From assembly GCA_019104905.1 (NCBI GenBank), contig JAHRXB010000243.1, positions 1 to 16,930 on the forward strand: a DNA stretch of 16,930 nt. The letters are read 5' to 3'. The notes under the pieces were generated by a model. That model was not told where the DNA came from and ran no database searches. It saw only the letters and a program-made list of their open reading frames with translations. Positions within the stretch are counted from its first letter, which is position 1, and each line of letters starts with the position of its first letter. The DNA comes from Bdellovibrio sp. Lineage in GTDB: Bacteria > Bdellovibrionota > Bdellovibrionia > Bdellovibrionales > Bdellovibrionaceae. This document shows, piece after piece, positions 7,581 through 14,534 of this stretch. Position numbers and translations under genes: made by a program.

Positions 7581-9858
7581 AAAGAAATTCAACCTCGCAC
7601 TGGCCGCGGTGCTGACGGTGTCGTCGGTCGGATGTAGTGAATTTTTAAATGGAAAGAAAGCCGAGCCGGAAGTGATTGAGTTTTCGGATGCGCGTTTCGC
7701 CTGCTTACAAGCCATTCCAGGCCAATTACAAAAATTTTCTGTCGGAGACGCTGAAGAAAAAGATGTTCGTAGTGGCTTTGATTGTATGACGGATGCGTTA
7801 CGCTACTTCAATAAACGCACCTTTGGTTCAATGGAAGGGGCTTACACTGTTGAGGAAATGCGTAAGTTCTTTGGAAAGTATTTTCTTAAAGAAAACAACG
7901 TGACCCCAGAATTTGCCGCTGAACTGATGAAGATCAAGAAGGCCTTGTTGGGGGGCTCAACAGCTTATATTACCAAAGAAGAGATTGTTCGTCTGATTGA
8001 GTTGCTTCAGGTGGTTCGAGATGAAACCGTTCAACTGGCTCCGCACGTCAAAGTCTTATTGAGTCAAACGAAGCAGGAAAAAACTGAGTGGGAAAGTATT
8101 TCGGCTGCGACGGAACAGTTGCGTCGCAGTTTGCAGCGACTACTTGAAAAAACACAAATTGCCAAATCTGATTATAGTTTTGAGGACGCAAAAAAAGCCC
8201 TCTCTGGATTTGCGGGATTCATTAAAGGAGAACAGCCCTTTGCGCCCTATGAACGTTATGGCGAGTGGGTTCCTGTGGTTGAGGCCGTTAAAAATATTTT
8301 GATGGGAAAAAGAGCTCAATTTGCGGGCCTTTATCAGTGGAGCGAAAGTCTTGATACCTTGATCAACTTGTACGAATTGGCTTTGAAATATCACTATTCT
8401 TTGAGCGACCTGAAGGTGGAAGATCAAGTCAAGCTGCGACAAGTGAGTCAATTTATTGGCCAGGGTCTAAAGCTGCTTTCGGAATCTCATCAAATGAAGA
8501 CCACCGGACGAATTCCTATTGAAGATATTGATTATTTGATTGAGCAAGTTTTGCCGAAGTTTACGACTCATCTTAGGGTCAAGTCCCTTAAGAAGACGTA
8601 TCGTGCGGTCCTGATTAAGATTCTGGACCCGGATCGTAAGAATGATTCGCGTGGTCTTCAGGGATTAGAGAAAAAACATCTGGCGACGTTACAGCGAGAG
8701 TTCAATATCTGGCGCTTGCAACAAAGTTTTATCGATCATGTGGCCCCGATAAATGCCTCGCAGAAAGATCTTATTGACGGGTATCGTCGTTTTAACAAAA
8801 CCTACGTCATCGAAAAGGGACTTTCAGAAGATCCTTTTGAACAAAAGGCGCTAGAGAACGCTTGGCTGGATCTTGGAGAGCTTTTGCAAAGACCCCTCCC
8901 GGTGAGTTTCAATGCGGAAGGGCGCCTGATCGTCGATCCGCAGGTTCCATTGCAAAGACAGACGTGGATGTCATTGACGAAGGCTAATTTGATGCGGGCG
9001 TTGTCGCGACTTCTGTTGTTGGGTTATGGAGACAACACTCAAGGTCGCCTGAGTGAAGCGGGAATGACTCAAAAAGGTCTTATTTCTTGGTATGACGATT
9101 TCCAAGAAATTGGTTTGGACTTAGGGGCTTTTGATCCGCGTTCGGCAAATTCAGGCGCGCGCAGCTTTTTGGAAGCCAATTTCTTCACGTTTAGTGGCAA
9201 TGGCAACGATTTGATGGATCACAAAGAAACTTTTGAGTTTGTAAGCACGTTGTTTGCGGCAGGCCTGGGAACCTCAGAGGATCTTGCCAAACATATGCGC
9301 GCAGCAAGTTGTGCGGTGACTGAAAAAGATGTCTTCGGAAATCCGTTGCTGAAGGAAGATTGCTTCCAGTTCCAGTTCCGCAAGCACATTCAAGTTTATT
9401 TCAACAACTTGCCTGGCATGGTGAACTATGTGCGCTCCCTGGCTCAAAGCGAGTGGGATCAATTCTATCGTCACTTGTCCGTGGCTTCGGAAGTTCAAGG
9501 GCAAAAACGAGGTTATGTCGAAACGGCAAATGTCCGTACAATGGTGATGATTCTTCATTATATCGAAGGGATCGTCGTTCTTTACGACAAGGACCGAAGT
9601 CAAAGTCTCTCTTTAGAGGAAGTGCATGATGCGACACCGCGCTTTATGTCTTTCATTAGAACGGTGACCCCCGTCAGTTATGAGACTCTTCTGAATGAAG
9701 GGTTTGCATATTTAGTATTCAGAGGTCGTATCCCAGGCGCTTCAGATTTAATGGGCTTCCAGTGGGATAAAATGTGGGGGATAGAAGACGCCCGGCGCAT
9801 GGAGATCGTACGCCTTTTTGGAACTCTGAAGGATCAATTGAACAAGCCTAAAAACTAA
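7570..9858 (+). CDS. Large outer-membrane lipoprotein with EF-hand and EF-hand-like loops
   Basis: The 762-residue protein starts with a lipoprotein signal and lipobox SVGC (Cys22, then Ser, predicting the outer membrane). The body is largely helical. One near-canonical EF-hand loop is at 673-684 (DKDRSQSLSLEE: acidic 1 and 3, Ser 5 and 7, Leu 8, Glu 12). Degenerate loops with the same spacing and a following helix are at 85-96 (Gly at 6, Glu at 12), 127-138 (Ile at 8, Glu at 12), 308-319 (Gly 6, Ile 8, Asp 12) and 542-553 (Asn 3, Asn 5, Asp 9, Glu 12). The first two are 42 residues apart, like a normal EF-hand pair. This suggests an EF-hand-derived scaffold in which only one or two sites bind calcium. 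AGGAG lies 6 bases before the start, inside the upstream barrel gene. The overall function is unknown. A barrel-associated, calcium-responsive lipoprotein is inference. Confidence 0.75.
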   Translation: MFSRKKFNLALAAVLTVSSVGCSEFLNGKKAEPEVIEFSDARFACLQAIPGQLQKFSVGDAEEKDVRSGFDCMTDALRYFNKRTFGSMEGAYTVEEMRKFFGKYFLKENNVTPEFAAELMKIKKALLGGSTAYITKEEIVRLIELLQVVRDETVQLAPHVKVLLSQTKQEKTEWESISAATEQLRRSLQRLLEKTQIAKSDYSFEDAKKALSGFAGFIKGEQPFAPYERYGEWVPVVEAVKNILMGKRAQFAGLYQWSESLDTLINLYELALKYHYSLSDLKVEDQVKLRQVSQFIGQGLKLLSESHQMKTTGRIPIEDIDYLIEQVLPKFTTHLRVKSLKKTYRAVLIKILDPDRKNDSRGLQGLEKKHLATLQREFNIWRLQQSFIDHVAPINASQKDLIDGYRRFNKTYVIEKGLSEDPFEQKALENAWLDLGELLQRPLPVSFNAEGRLIVDPQVPLQRQTWMSLTKANLMRALSRLLLLGYGDNTQGRLSEAGMTQKGLISWYDDFQEIGLDLGAFDPRSANSGARSFLEANFFTFSGNGNDLMDHKETFEFVSTLFAAGLGTSEDLAKHMRAASCAVTEKDVFGNPLLKEDCFQFQFRKHIQVYFNNLPGMVNYVRSLAQSEWDQFYRHLSVASEVQGQKRGYVETANVRTMVMILHYIEGIVVLYDKDRSQSLSLEEVHDATPRFMSFIRTVTPVSYETLLNEGFAYLVFRGRIPGASDLMGFQWDKMWGIEDARRMEIVRLFGTLKDQLNKPKN

Positions 9859-9872
9859 GATAAGGTCAGTTC

Positions 9873-10931
9873 ATGACCTTTCGTGCGCTTTTAATCTTTC
9901 TATTATGGGCTGCTCCAGCACTGGCTTCCGTTGATGAAGATGTGCCTGTGGTGCTGCGTGAGCCCGCCTCCGTGGATACGCGAGTTTTTCGCCCCGAGGC
10001 GCGGGCGCGTGTTGAAAGTTTCATTGACAGTAAAACGCTCAGAGCGATCAGCACTTATAACGATTGGTTTATTGGTGAGGTGATCTCTTTGGAGTCGCAG
10101 ACTCCGGGGGCCGGGATTATTGGTTTTTTGGAGGTGACGGGGATTGAGAACAAACAAGACGGCACCTACGAATTGACCTGCCAACTTTTGCGCCAATCAC
10201 GTCTTAGTTTCATTCAGGTGGGTGACCAGTTAATGCATCTTGATTTGAGCTCAACCAACGAGCGCTACAAGGGAACCACAGATCTGATTGTGAAGGAATC
10301 CAATAAAGACATTTCAGCGAAGTACAAACCCTTATTCACCCAAGGGGTTGCGGTCGGAGAAACGGCGCAAACTCTTTGGGAAGATGAATATCTTGTGACG
10401 TGGTTTGGTCAGGTGAATTATGGCTTGAAATCTTGGCTCACGGTGAACACCGTCGTGCCGGCCGACTTTTTAGGGGCCATGAATGCGGGAGCCAAAGCCC
10501 TGATCTATGAGTCGTATTCGAATACTTTTGCGATGGGATTGAACTTCGCGAAGATTCCCAATCAGACGCGCTCAACCTTGAATTTGAATATTCACTGGGA
10601 TTCGATTTCTTCCGAAAGCGTGGTTTCTCATACACTTTTATCGATGGCCCTTTTCAGCTTTGAAGATGCCGAAGACACCACGGCGATTAAATCCTTAGGG
10701 ACAAGCTCTTTCCAGACAGGGTATGAGTTCATCCTGGATAATTGGGATCGAGTTTTATTGGGCCCCAGTTATAACTTCGAAAAGAAGGCCGTGGGGGGCT
10801 ATCTGACTTACCTCAAGATTTGGGATAAGTTTCATCTCAGTTTTTCTTTGAACGCGACGGATGTGGCTTCTCTTAAGTTCTCTCCGGTGGATGGTTATTA
10901 TCTTCTCTTTGATGCCTATTGGAGATTTTAA
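9873..10931 (+). CDS. Outer-membrane protein with periplasmic N-terminal domain and C-terminal barrel
   Basis: The protein has 352 residues, a signal peptide cut probably after ALA (residue 18), and a C-terminus of DAYWRF, a strong BAM-type end signal. The first part (about 20-140) is not barrel-like. From about 60 to 130 it forms a small all-beta unit (GEVISLE, IGFLEVTGIE, TYELTCQLL, IQVGDQLMHLDL) of the kind seen in periplasmic secretion or flagellar-ring accessory domains, though I cannot name it. From about 165 the sequence changes to amphipathic strands (LVTWFGQVNYGLKSWLTV, TFAMGLNFAKI, LNLNIHWDS, FHLSFSLNAT). It follows the EF-hand lipoprotein after 14 bases, with AAGG 7 bases before the ATG, so it belongs to the same operon. 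It may form a complex with the first barrel and the lipoprotein. That is inference from order only. Confidence 0.75.
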   Translation: MTFRALLIFLLWAAPALASVDEDVPVVLREPASVDTRVFRPEARARVESFIDSKTLRAISTYNDWFIGEVISLESQTPGAGIIGFLEVTGIENKQDGTYELTCQLLRQSRLSFIQVGDQLMHLDLSSTNERYKGTTDLIVKESNKDISAKYKPLFTQGVAVGETAQTLWEDEYLVTWFGQVNYGLKSWLTVNTVVPADFLGAMNAGAKALIYESYSNTFAMGLNFAKIPNQTRSTLNLNIHWDSISSESVVSHTLLSMALFSFEDAEDTTAIKSLGTSSFQTGYEFILDNWDRVLLGPSYNFEKKAVGGYLTYLKIWDKFHLSFSLNATDVASLKFSPVDGYYLLFDAYWRF

Positions 10932-10933
10932 GA

Positions 10934-12118
10934 ATGAATCGTTTTTTTGTTTCAACTCCTCTGGGCTTTGAAGAAAGAACTCTTTTGGAAATGAAGGAAG
11001 TGTGGCCTTATTTGCTGGGTAAGGATGCAAAAACTCACGTCTTGCCTTTTCCTGAGGTGGCGGTTCTTCAAGGAGGACTGGAGTTTGAAACGGATCTTTT
11101 TGCCGCTCTTCAGTTGAATTTCTTTTTAAAAACCGCCAATCGAGTTCTTTTAAGAATGACCTCTTTCAAGACGCGCGACCTTCCTAAGTTCTATCAAAAA
11201 TTTAAGTCATTGCCGTGGCGTGAATATTTAAGTCACGGCAAAGTCGAGTGGGAAGTGGCCGCTCAAAAAAGCCGTCTGAACAATGAAAAGCGCCTTCAAG
11301 AAAGTGCGGAAAAAGCCCTGACAGAGATTTTTGGAGTCGCCCAGTCCCCAGAGCCTTGCGCCAGTATTTATATTCGTATGGAAGACGATCTTTGCACGAT
11401 CAGTTTGGATTCAACCGGGGAGCACTTGCATAAAAGGGGCTGGTCGATATTAAAAGGCGAAGCGCCTTTGCGGGAAACCATCGCTGCTTTTCTTTTGCAC
11501 GAAATGATCAGTGACGCCACTCCGGCGGAGGTGGCGCAGGTCACGCTTTTGGATCCGATGATGGGCTCGGGAACTTTTTTAAGTGAAGCCCGGGCTTTGC
11601 GAAGTGGGCAGTTTGCGCGGCCTTATGCTTTTCAGAAGTGGAAGAAAACTCCGAAGTTGTTTTTGTCTCCAAGTTTTGCATTCAACTATGAAATGCCCAC
11701 GGAAACCGTGTTTAAGAAATTGATGGGTTTTGATCTGGAACAGGAGATGATCCCTGCGGCCGAAAAGAACTTCACGGAAGTGGAAAGACAACTGGCGTTG
11801 GTTCAAAAAGACGGCTTTAAAGCCGCCGTCAAAGAGTACCGGGTCCAAGACGCCCTTCAGGGCGTGGTCCACGCCGAGAGCCCTCTCTGGATGATCGTCA
11901 ACCCTCCTTACGGGGAGCGCCTTCCGGAGGCCCTTAAAGGAGGCCTTTCTGGCTTGGCCAAGGTGCTTTGCGGACGCTATAAACCAAATAAAGTGGGTAT
12001 TTTGTATCCCGAAAAAGAGCGTGTTGTGCCGGTGCCAGAGGGCTACCAGCTTCTTAAAGAGGTTAAAATCAATAATGGCGGGCTGCGCTGCCTGTTCACA
12101 ATTTTGACACGTCTGTAA
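10934..12118 (+). CDS. RlmL-family (COG0116) RNA guanine-N2 methyltransferase
   Basis: The 394-residue protein matches the class I SAM-dependent methyltransferases of the 23S rRNA G2445 (RlmL) type. The N-terminal third is ferredoxin-like plus THUMP-like (FFVSTPLGFEE start, then about 50-160). The family signature DSTGEHLHKRGW (159-170) with APLRETIAA (177-185) precedes the catalytic domain, which shows SAM motif I LLDPMMGSGTFLSEA (205-219), GFDLEQEMIPAAEKN (265-279) and the NPPYGERL active site (323-330). It lacks the fused RlmK half of the E. coli protein, which is normal outside the gammaproteobacteria. The frame is open to an ATG at 10919, but I start at 10934: GGAG lies 9 bases upstream, and the ATG follows the previous stop by 2 bases. 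It is last in the envelope operon, so housekeeping modification is co-transcribed with outer-membrane genes. Exact target base is inferred. Confidence 0.88.
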   Translation: MNRFFVSTPLGFEERTLLEMKEVWPYLLGKDAKTHVLPFPEVAVLQGGLEFETDLFAALQLNFFLKTANRVLLRMTSFKTRDLPKFYQKFKSLPWREYLSHGKVEWEVAAQKSRLNNEKRLQESAEKALTEIFGVAQSPEPCASIYIRMEDDLCTISLDSTGEHLHKRGWSILKGEAPLRETIAAFLLHEMISDATPAEVAQVTLLDPMMGSGTFLSEARALRSGQFARPYAFQKWKKTPKLFLSPSFAFNYEMPTETVFKKLMGFDLEQEMIPAAEKNFTEVERQLALVQKDGFKAAVKEYRVQDALQGVVHAESPLWMIVNPPYGERLPEALKGGLSGLAKVLCGRYKPNKVGILYPEKERVVPVPEGYQLLKEVKINNGGLRCLFTILTRL

Positions 12119-12143
12119 ATTTTCAGGAATTGGTTAGAATTCA

Positions 12144-12163
12144 GGGAACCCCCTCGGGTTCCC
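12144..12163 (+). terminator. Perfect 8-bp hairpin after the operon, without a U-tract
   Basis: GGGAACCC (12144-12151) and GGGTTCCC (12156-12163) form a perfect stem with loop CCTC. It lies 25 bases past the methyltransferase stop, where a terminator is expected, but CTAGAAAG follows rather than a run of T on either strand. An intrinsic terminator is therefore doubtful. A TAGAAT box at 12135-12140 (five of six match to TATAAT) would place a transcript start near the hairpin, so it could instead be a 5' leader structure for the lipoprotein gene at 12202. Confidence 0.45.
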
Positions 12164-12201
12164 CTAGAAAGTTCAGGGATTTCAAGATAGATTCCTGACT
12201 C

Positions 12202-13149
12202 ATGAAAACAAGCAAATTTATTTCAGCTCTTTTTGTTTCTTCTCTTCTGGGTGTGACGGCCTGTACTCCTCGCGATGTGAAGGTGGTGGATGAAAACACG
12301 CGCCTTAAGATCAACGCTCAAAAAGGGGGCGCGCGCGGCAGTCAAAAACAATCGGGCGAGTTCAGCTTGGGTAATTTTGCTTTGGCGTCTTTCCTGATGG
12401 AGCGACAGATTGAAGCTTTAGAATTTGTGAAATTGGCAACGGGAACGACAGAGCCTAGAAAGACCCAGTATGAGCTTGAGGATCAAGGGGTGGCGGCTGA
12501 TGGTTCTCAGCAGGTGAAGATCTCTTCTTCGAAAGAGAACCTTGAGTATCTGAGTGGTGAGGTCACTTGGAAGGTCAAAGCCGCTAAAACCTTGTTGGCG
12601 TCTTATGCATTGAAGAATGGTCTTTTGGACTCGGTTTCGGTCAAAGGTGCCAATATCAAAGCGACCGTGGATGCGGTCGGTAAAGACAGAACCTATGTGA
12701 ATCTGGTTGAGAACTATGAGCTTACTTTGAAATCCACCAAAGACGAAAATGTTGCGATGATTGAAGTCAAAACGGACGGAACAATCAGCGGCGCCAAAGG
12801 TGGCAAAAACATTCCGAATAAAATCACAGTTTCATTGACCATGACTGTCGACAAAGCTTCCTTGGCAACTCAAGAGGTGAAGATTCTGAGCGTGAAGGCG
12901 GATATGACATATCCCGGACCAGGAGCAAAAATTTATAACTCAGGAATTCAAGGTGGAAACCTAAATCTGAAGATGAGTGGTCTATGCAATGTCCTGGACG
13001 GAAAGGTGACGGGCAGTGCGGGTCCTAAAAACAAATTCGATGTGAAGTTTGAAGGTGAACAGATTTCAATCGGAACGAATTGGACAAACAAGCTGGCAGG
13101 GTGTGGCCAGCGCCCGACGGTCGATCTAGGTCGTCTTCAAGTTTACTAA
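12202..13149 (+). CDS. Lipoprotein of unknown function
   Basis: The 315-residue protein has a lipoprotein signal (MKTSK, hydrophobic core, lipobox VTAC with Cys21 followed by Thr, predicting the outer membrane). A basic, Gly-rich linker follows (about 35-52: KINAQKGGARGSQKQ), then a domain dominated by beta strands of alternating polarity (QQVKISSS, VTWKVKAA, YELTLKST, KITVSLTMTV, VKILSVKADM, LNLKMSG), suggesting a beta-sandwich or LolA/lipocalin-like half-barrel. Two cysteines near the end (262 and 301) could form a disulfide. I recognise no family. No Shine-Dalgarno sequence is visible before the ATG, which is chosen because the lipoprotein signal starts exactly there. It is a single-gene unit: hairpin upstream, strong terminator downstream. 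Confidence 0.75.
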   Translation: MKTSKFISALFVSSLLGVTACTPRDVKVVDENTRLKINAQKGGARGSQKQSGEFSLGNFALASFLMERQIEALEFVKLATGTTEPRKTQYELEDQGVAADGSQQVKISSSKENLEYLSGEVTWKVKAAKTLLASYALKNGLLDSVSVKGANIKATVDAVGKDRTYVNLVENYELTLKSTKDENVAMIEVKTDGTISGAKGGKNIPNKITVSLTMTVDKASLATQEVKILSVKADMTYPGPGAKIYNSGIQGGNLNLKMSGLCNVLDGKVTGSAGPKNKFDVKFEGEQISIGTNWTNKLAGCGQRPTVDLGRLQVY

Positions 13150-13172
13150 TTAATTTGTTTTCAATGAGAATG

Positions 13173-13201
13173 AAAAAGGCCGCTTAGTCAGCGGCCTTTT
13201 T
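13173..13201. terminator. Bidirectional intrinsic terminator between convergent genes
   Basis: AAAAAGGCCGC (13173-13183) and GCGGCCTTTTT (13191-13201) form an 11-bp stem with loop TTAGTCA. The GC-rich core GGCCGC is flanked by A on the left and T on the right, so it works as a Rho-independent terminator in both directions. It lies between the lipoprotein stop at 13149 and the minus-strand stop at 13202, touching the latter. Confidence 0.92.
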
Positions 13202-14386
13202 TTATTTCTTTTTCTTGGCTTTCGGGGTGGGCTTGGTTTCGGCTTTGGGGGCTTCTTCTTGAACCACCGGAGTTTTGGCCGGGCTTCGTTGTTTCAAACG
13301 AACATATAGTGGGAAGTGGTCAGCGACTCCATCCATGCGGTCATAGTCCCAGCGTTTCGGATACTTTCCCTTTTTAAGATGAACATCGTTGTACCGAATC
13401 ACATCAATCGTGTTGGGTTCCATCTGATAGCTGCCAGAGCCTTCTCCCAAGAGACCCTTTGAGTAGACATGAGCATCTAAGAAGGACCAGGATTTTCGAT
13501 AGTTGTGAGTTCCAGGACATTCTTTGCAACCGACAAAGTGAGACACGGCGCCCGCTTGGCCAAGAATGTCGCGGAAGTAGTGCTCTTTAGATTCCTCTTC
13601 GTGCGTGATATTGAGATCTCCCCCAGCAATAACCATCGCATTGGGGCCTTTGTCTTTGATTAGTTGCGCGACAAACTCTGCCGCCTGCTTGCGCCAGTAA
13701 GACGGATTGGCTTGGGACGGGAAGTGGGCCACGAGGAAGGTGATGGGATCGCCGTTCGGAGCTTTCAAAGTCACCTCGAGAACTCCACGGGATTGTTCCA
13801 TCCATTTTTTGTCGTTTTCATTGGCGGGCTTCCAAGGGATGGGATGAAGCGTGGGCTTCCCGACCAGAGGTAAGCGAGACATTAAACCTACGTCAATACC
13901 CCGTTTGTCGGGACCTTCAATCAAAACGACGGTCTGATATTGGGCCTTTTGAAGATAGTTTTTATTCCAAATATTCAGAACGTTTTCATTCTCAACTTCG
14001 ATCAACATCAGAACATCGGGGCCCTGGCCATCAACATCAAGAACGACGGACGTCAGATTTTTAAGTTTGGTATCGAGCTGAAGTTCATTCCAATCGGTGG
14101 ACATGCACTCGGACACGCGGTAGGCGCTGTCGTTGGTGTCCCGACAGGCTTTTTGATAGGCTGGCGTCTTCTGTTTTACCATGAGGGGGAGGAACGTATA
14201 ATCGTTGCGATCTTCATCATGAACAGTGTCGAAAAGGTTTTCCACGTTGAAAGACATCACAGAGACTTCATTGTCGGCCTTGGGTGGCAAGTCCCAGTGA
14301 GGTTTTTTAAAGCTAATGGCGCAGCCGGTAACAAGCGATAATACAAGAGCGAGAGTCAGGTTCTTAAAGGTCAGAATTTTTTTCAT
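13202..14386 (-). CDS. Secreted endonuclease/exonuclease/phosphatase-family lipoprotein
   Basis: The 394-residue protein has a lipoprotein signal with lipobox VTGC (Cys22, then Ala, predicting the outer membrane). The mature part is an endonuclease/exonuclease/phosphatase (DNase I-like) domain with the family's active-site pattern: MSFNVENLFDT (44-54, metal-associated Asn), LMLIEVENE (127-135, catalytic Glu130), KRGIDVGLMSRLP (161-173), VAHFPSQ (219-225, catalytic His221), GGDLNI (255-260, Asp and Asn), SFLDAH (301-306) and ADHFPLY (355-361, catalytic Asp-His). All key residues are present, so it should be active on a phosphoester, most likely DNA or RNA, as in the FNVENLFD nuclease-like group. 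CKECPGTH (287-294) may form a disulfide. The C-terminus (about 368-394) is a Pro/Ala/Lys tail ending in four Lys. In a predator, surface nuclease activity on prey nucleic acid is an attractive guess. Confidence 0.88.
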   Translation of the reverse strand: MKKILTFKNLTLALVLSLVTGCAISFKKPHWDLPPKADNEVSVMSFNVENLFDTVHDEDRNDYTFLPLMVKQKTPAYQKACRDTNDSAYRVSECMSTDWNELQLDTKLKNLTSVVLDVDGQGPDVLMLIEVENENVLNIWNKNYLQKAQYQTVVLIEGPDKRGIDVGLMSRLPLVGKPTLHPIPWKPANENDKKWMEQSRGVLEVTLKAPNGDPITFLVAHFPSQANPSYWRKQAAEFVAQLIKDKGPNAMVIAGGDLNITHEEESKEHYFRDILGQAGAVSHFVGCKECPGTHNYRKSWSFLDAHVYSKGLLGEGSGSYQMEPNTIDVIRYNDVHLKKGKYPKRWDYDRMDGVADHFPLYVRLKQRSPAKTPVVQEEAPKAETKPTPKAKKKK

Positions 14387-14474
14387 GCTCTGGTTTTAAG
14401 GGGATTGGGTGGAGGACTCAAGCCTAAAGATATTTAGGATTTTATTGAGACTCGGCCTGTCTAAATTTTGGATA

Positions 14475-14503
14475 TTGTGTAACGTGCTGCAATATGGCAT
14501 AAC
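14475..14503 (+). promoter_or_regulatory. Candidate promoter for the barrel gene at 14535
   Basis: TTGTGT (14475-14480) and CATAAC (14498-14503, four of six match to TATAAT) are 17 bases apart and would give a leader of about 25 bases ending in a good AAGGAG site (14524-14529, 5 bases before the ATG). Matches are moderate, so confidence is low. The 148-base region 14387-14534 also serves the divergent nuclease gene. I see no promoter for that direction. Confidence 0.3.
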
Positions 14504-14534
14504 TCCATGGATTTCAATTCCTTAAGGAGCTCTC

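Noticed and set aside
12104..12140. Consensus TTGACA followed by TAGAAT as one sigma-70 promoter
   Set aside because: The two boxes are 25 bases apart, too far for a single promoter, and no acceptable -10 box lies at 16-18 bases from TTGACA. TTGACA is also inside the methyltransferase coding region.
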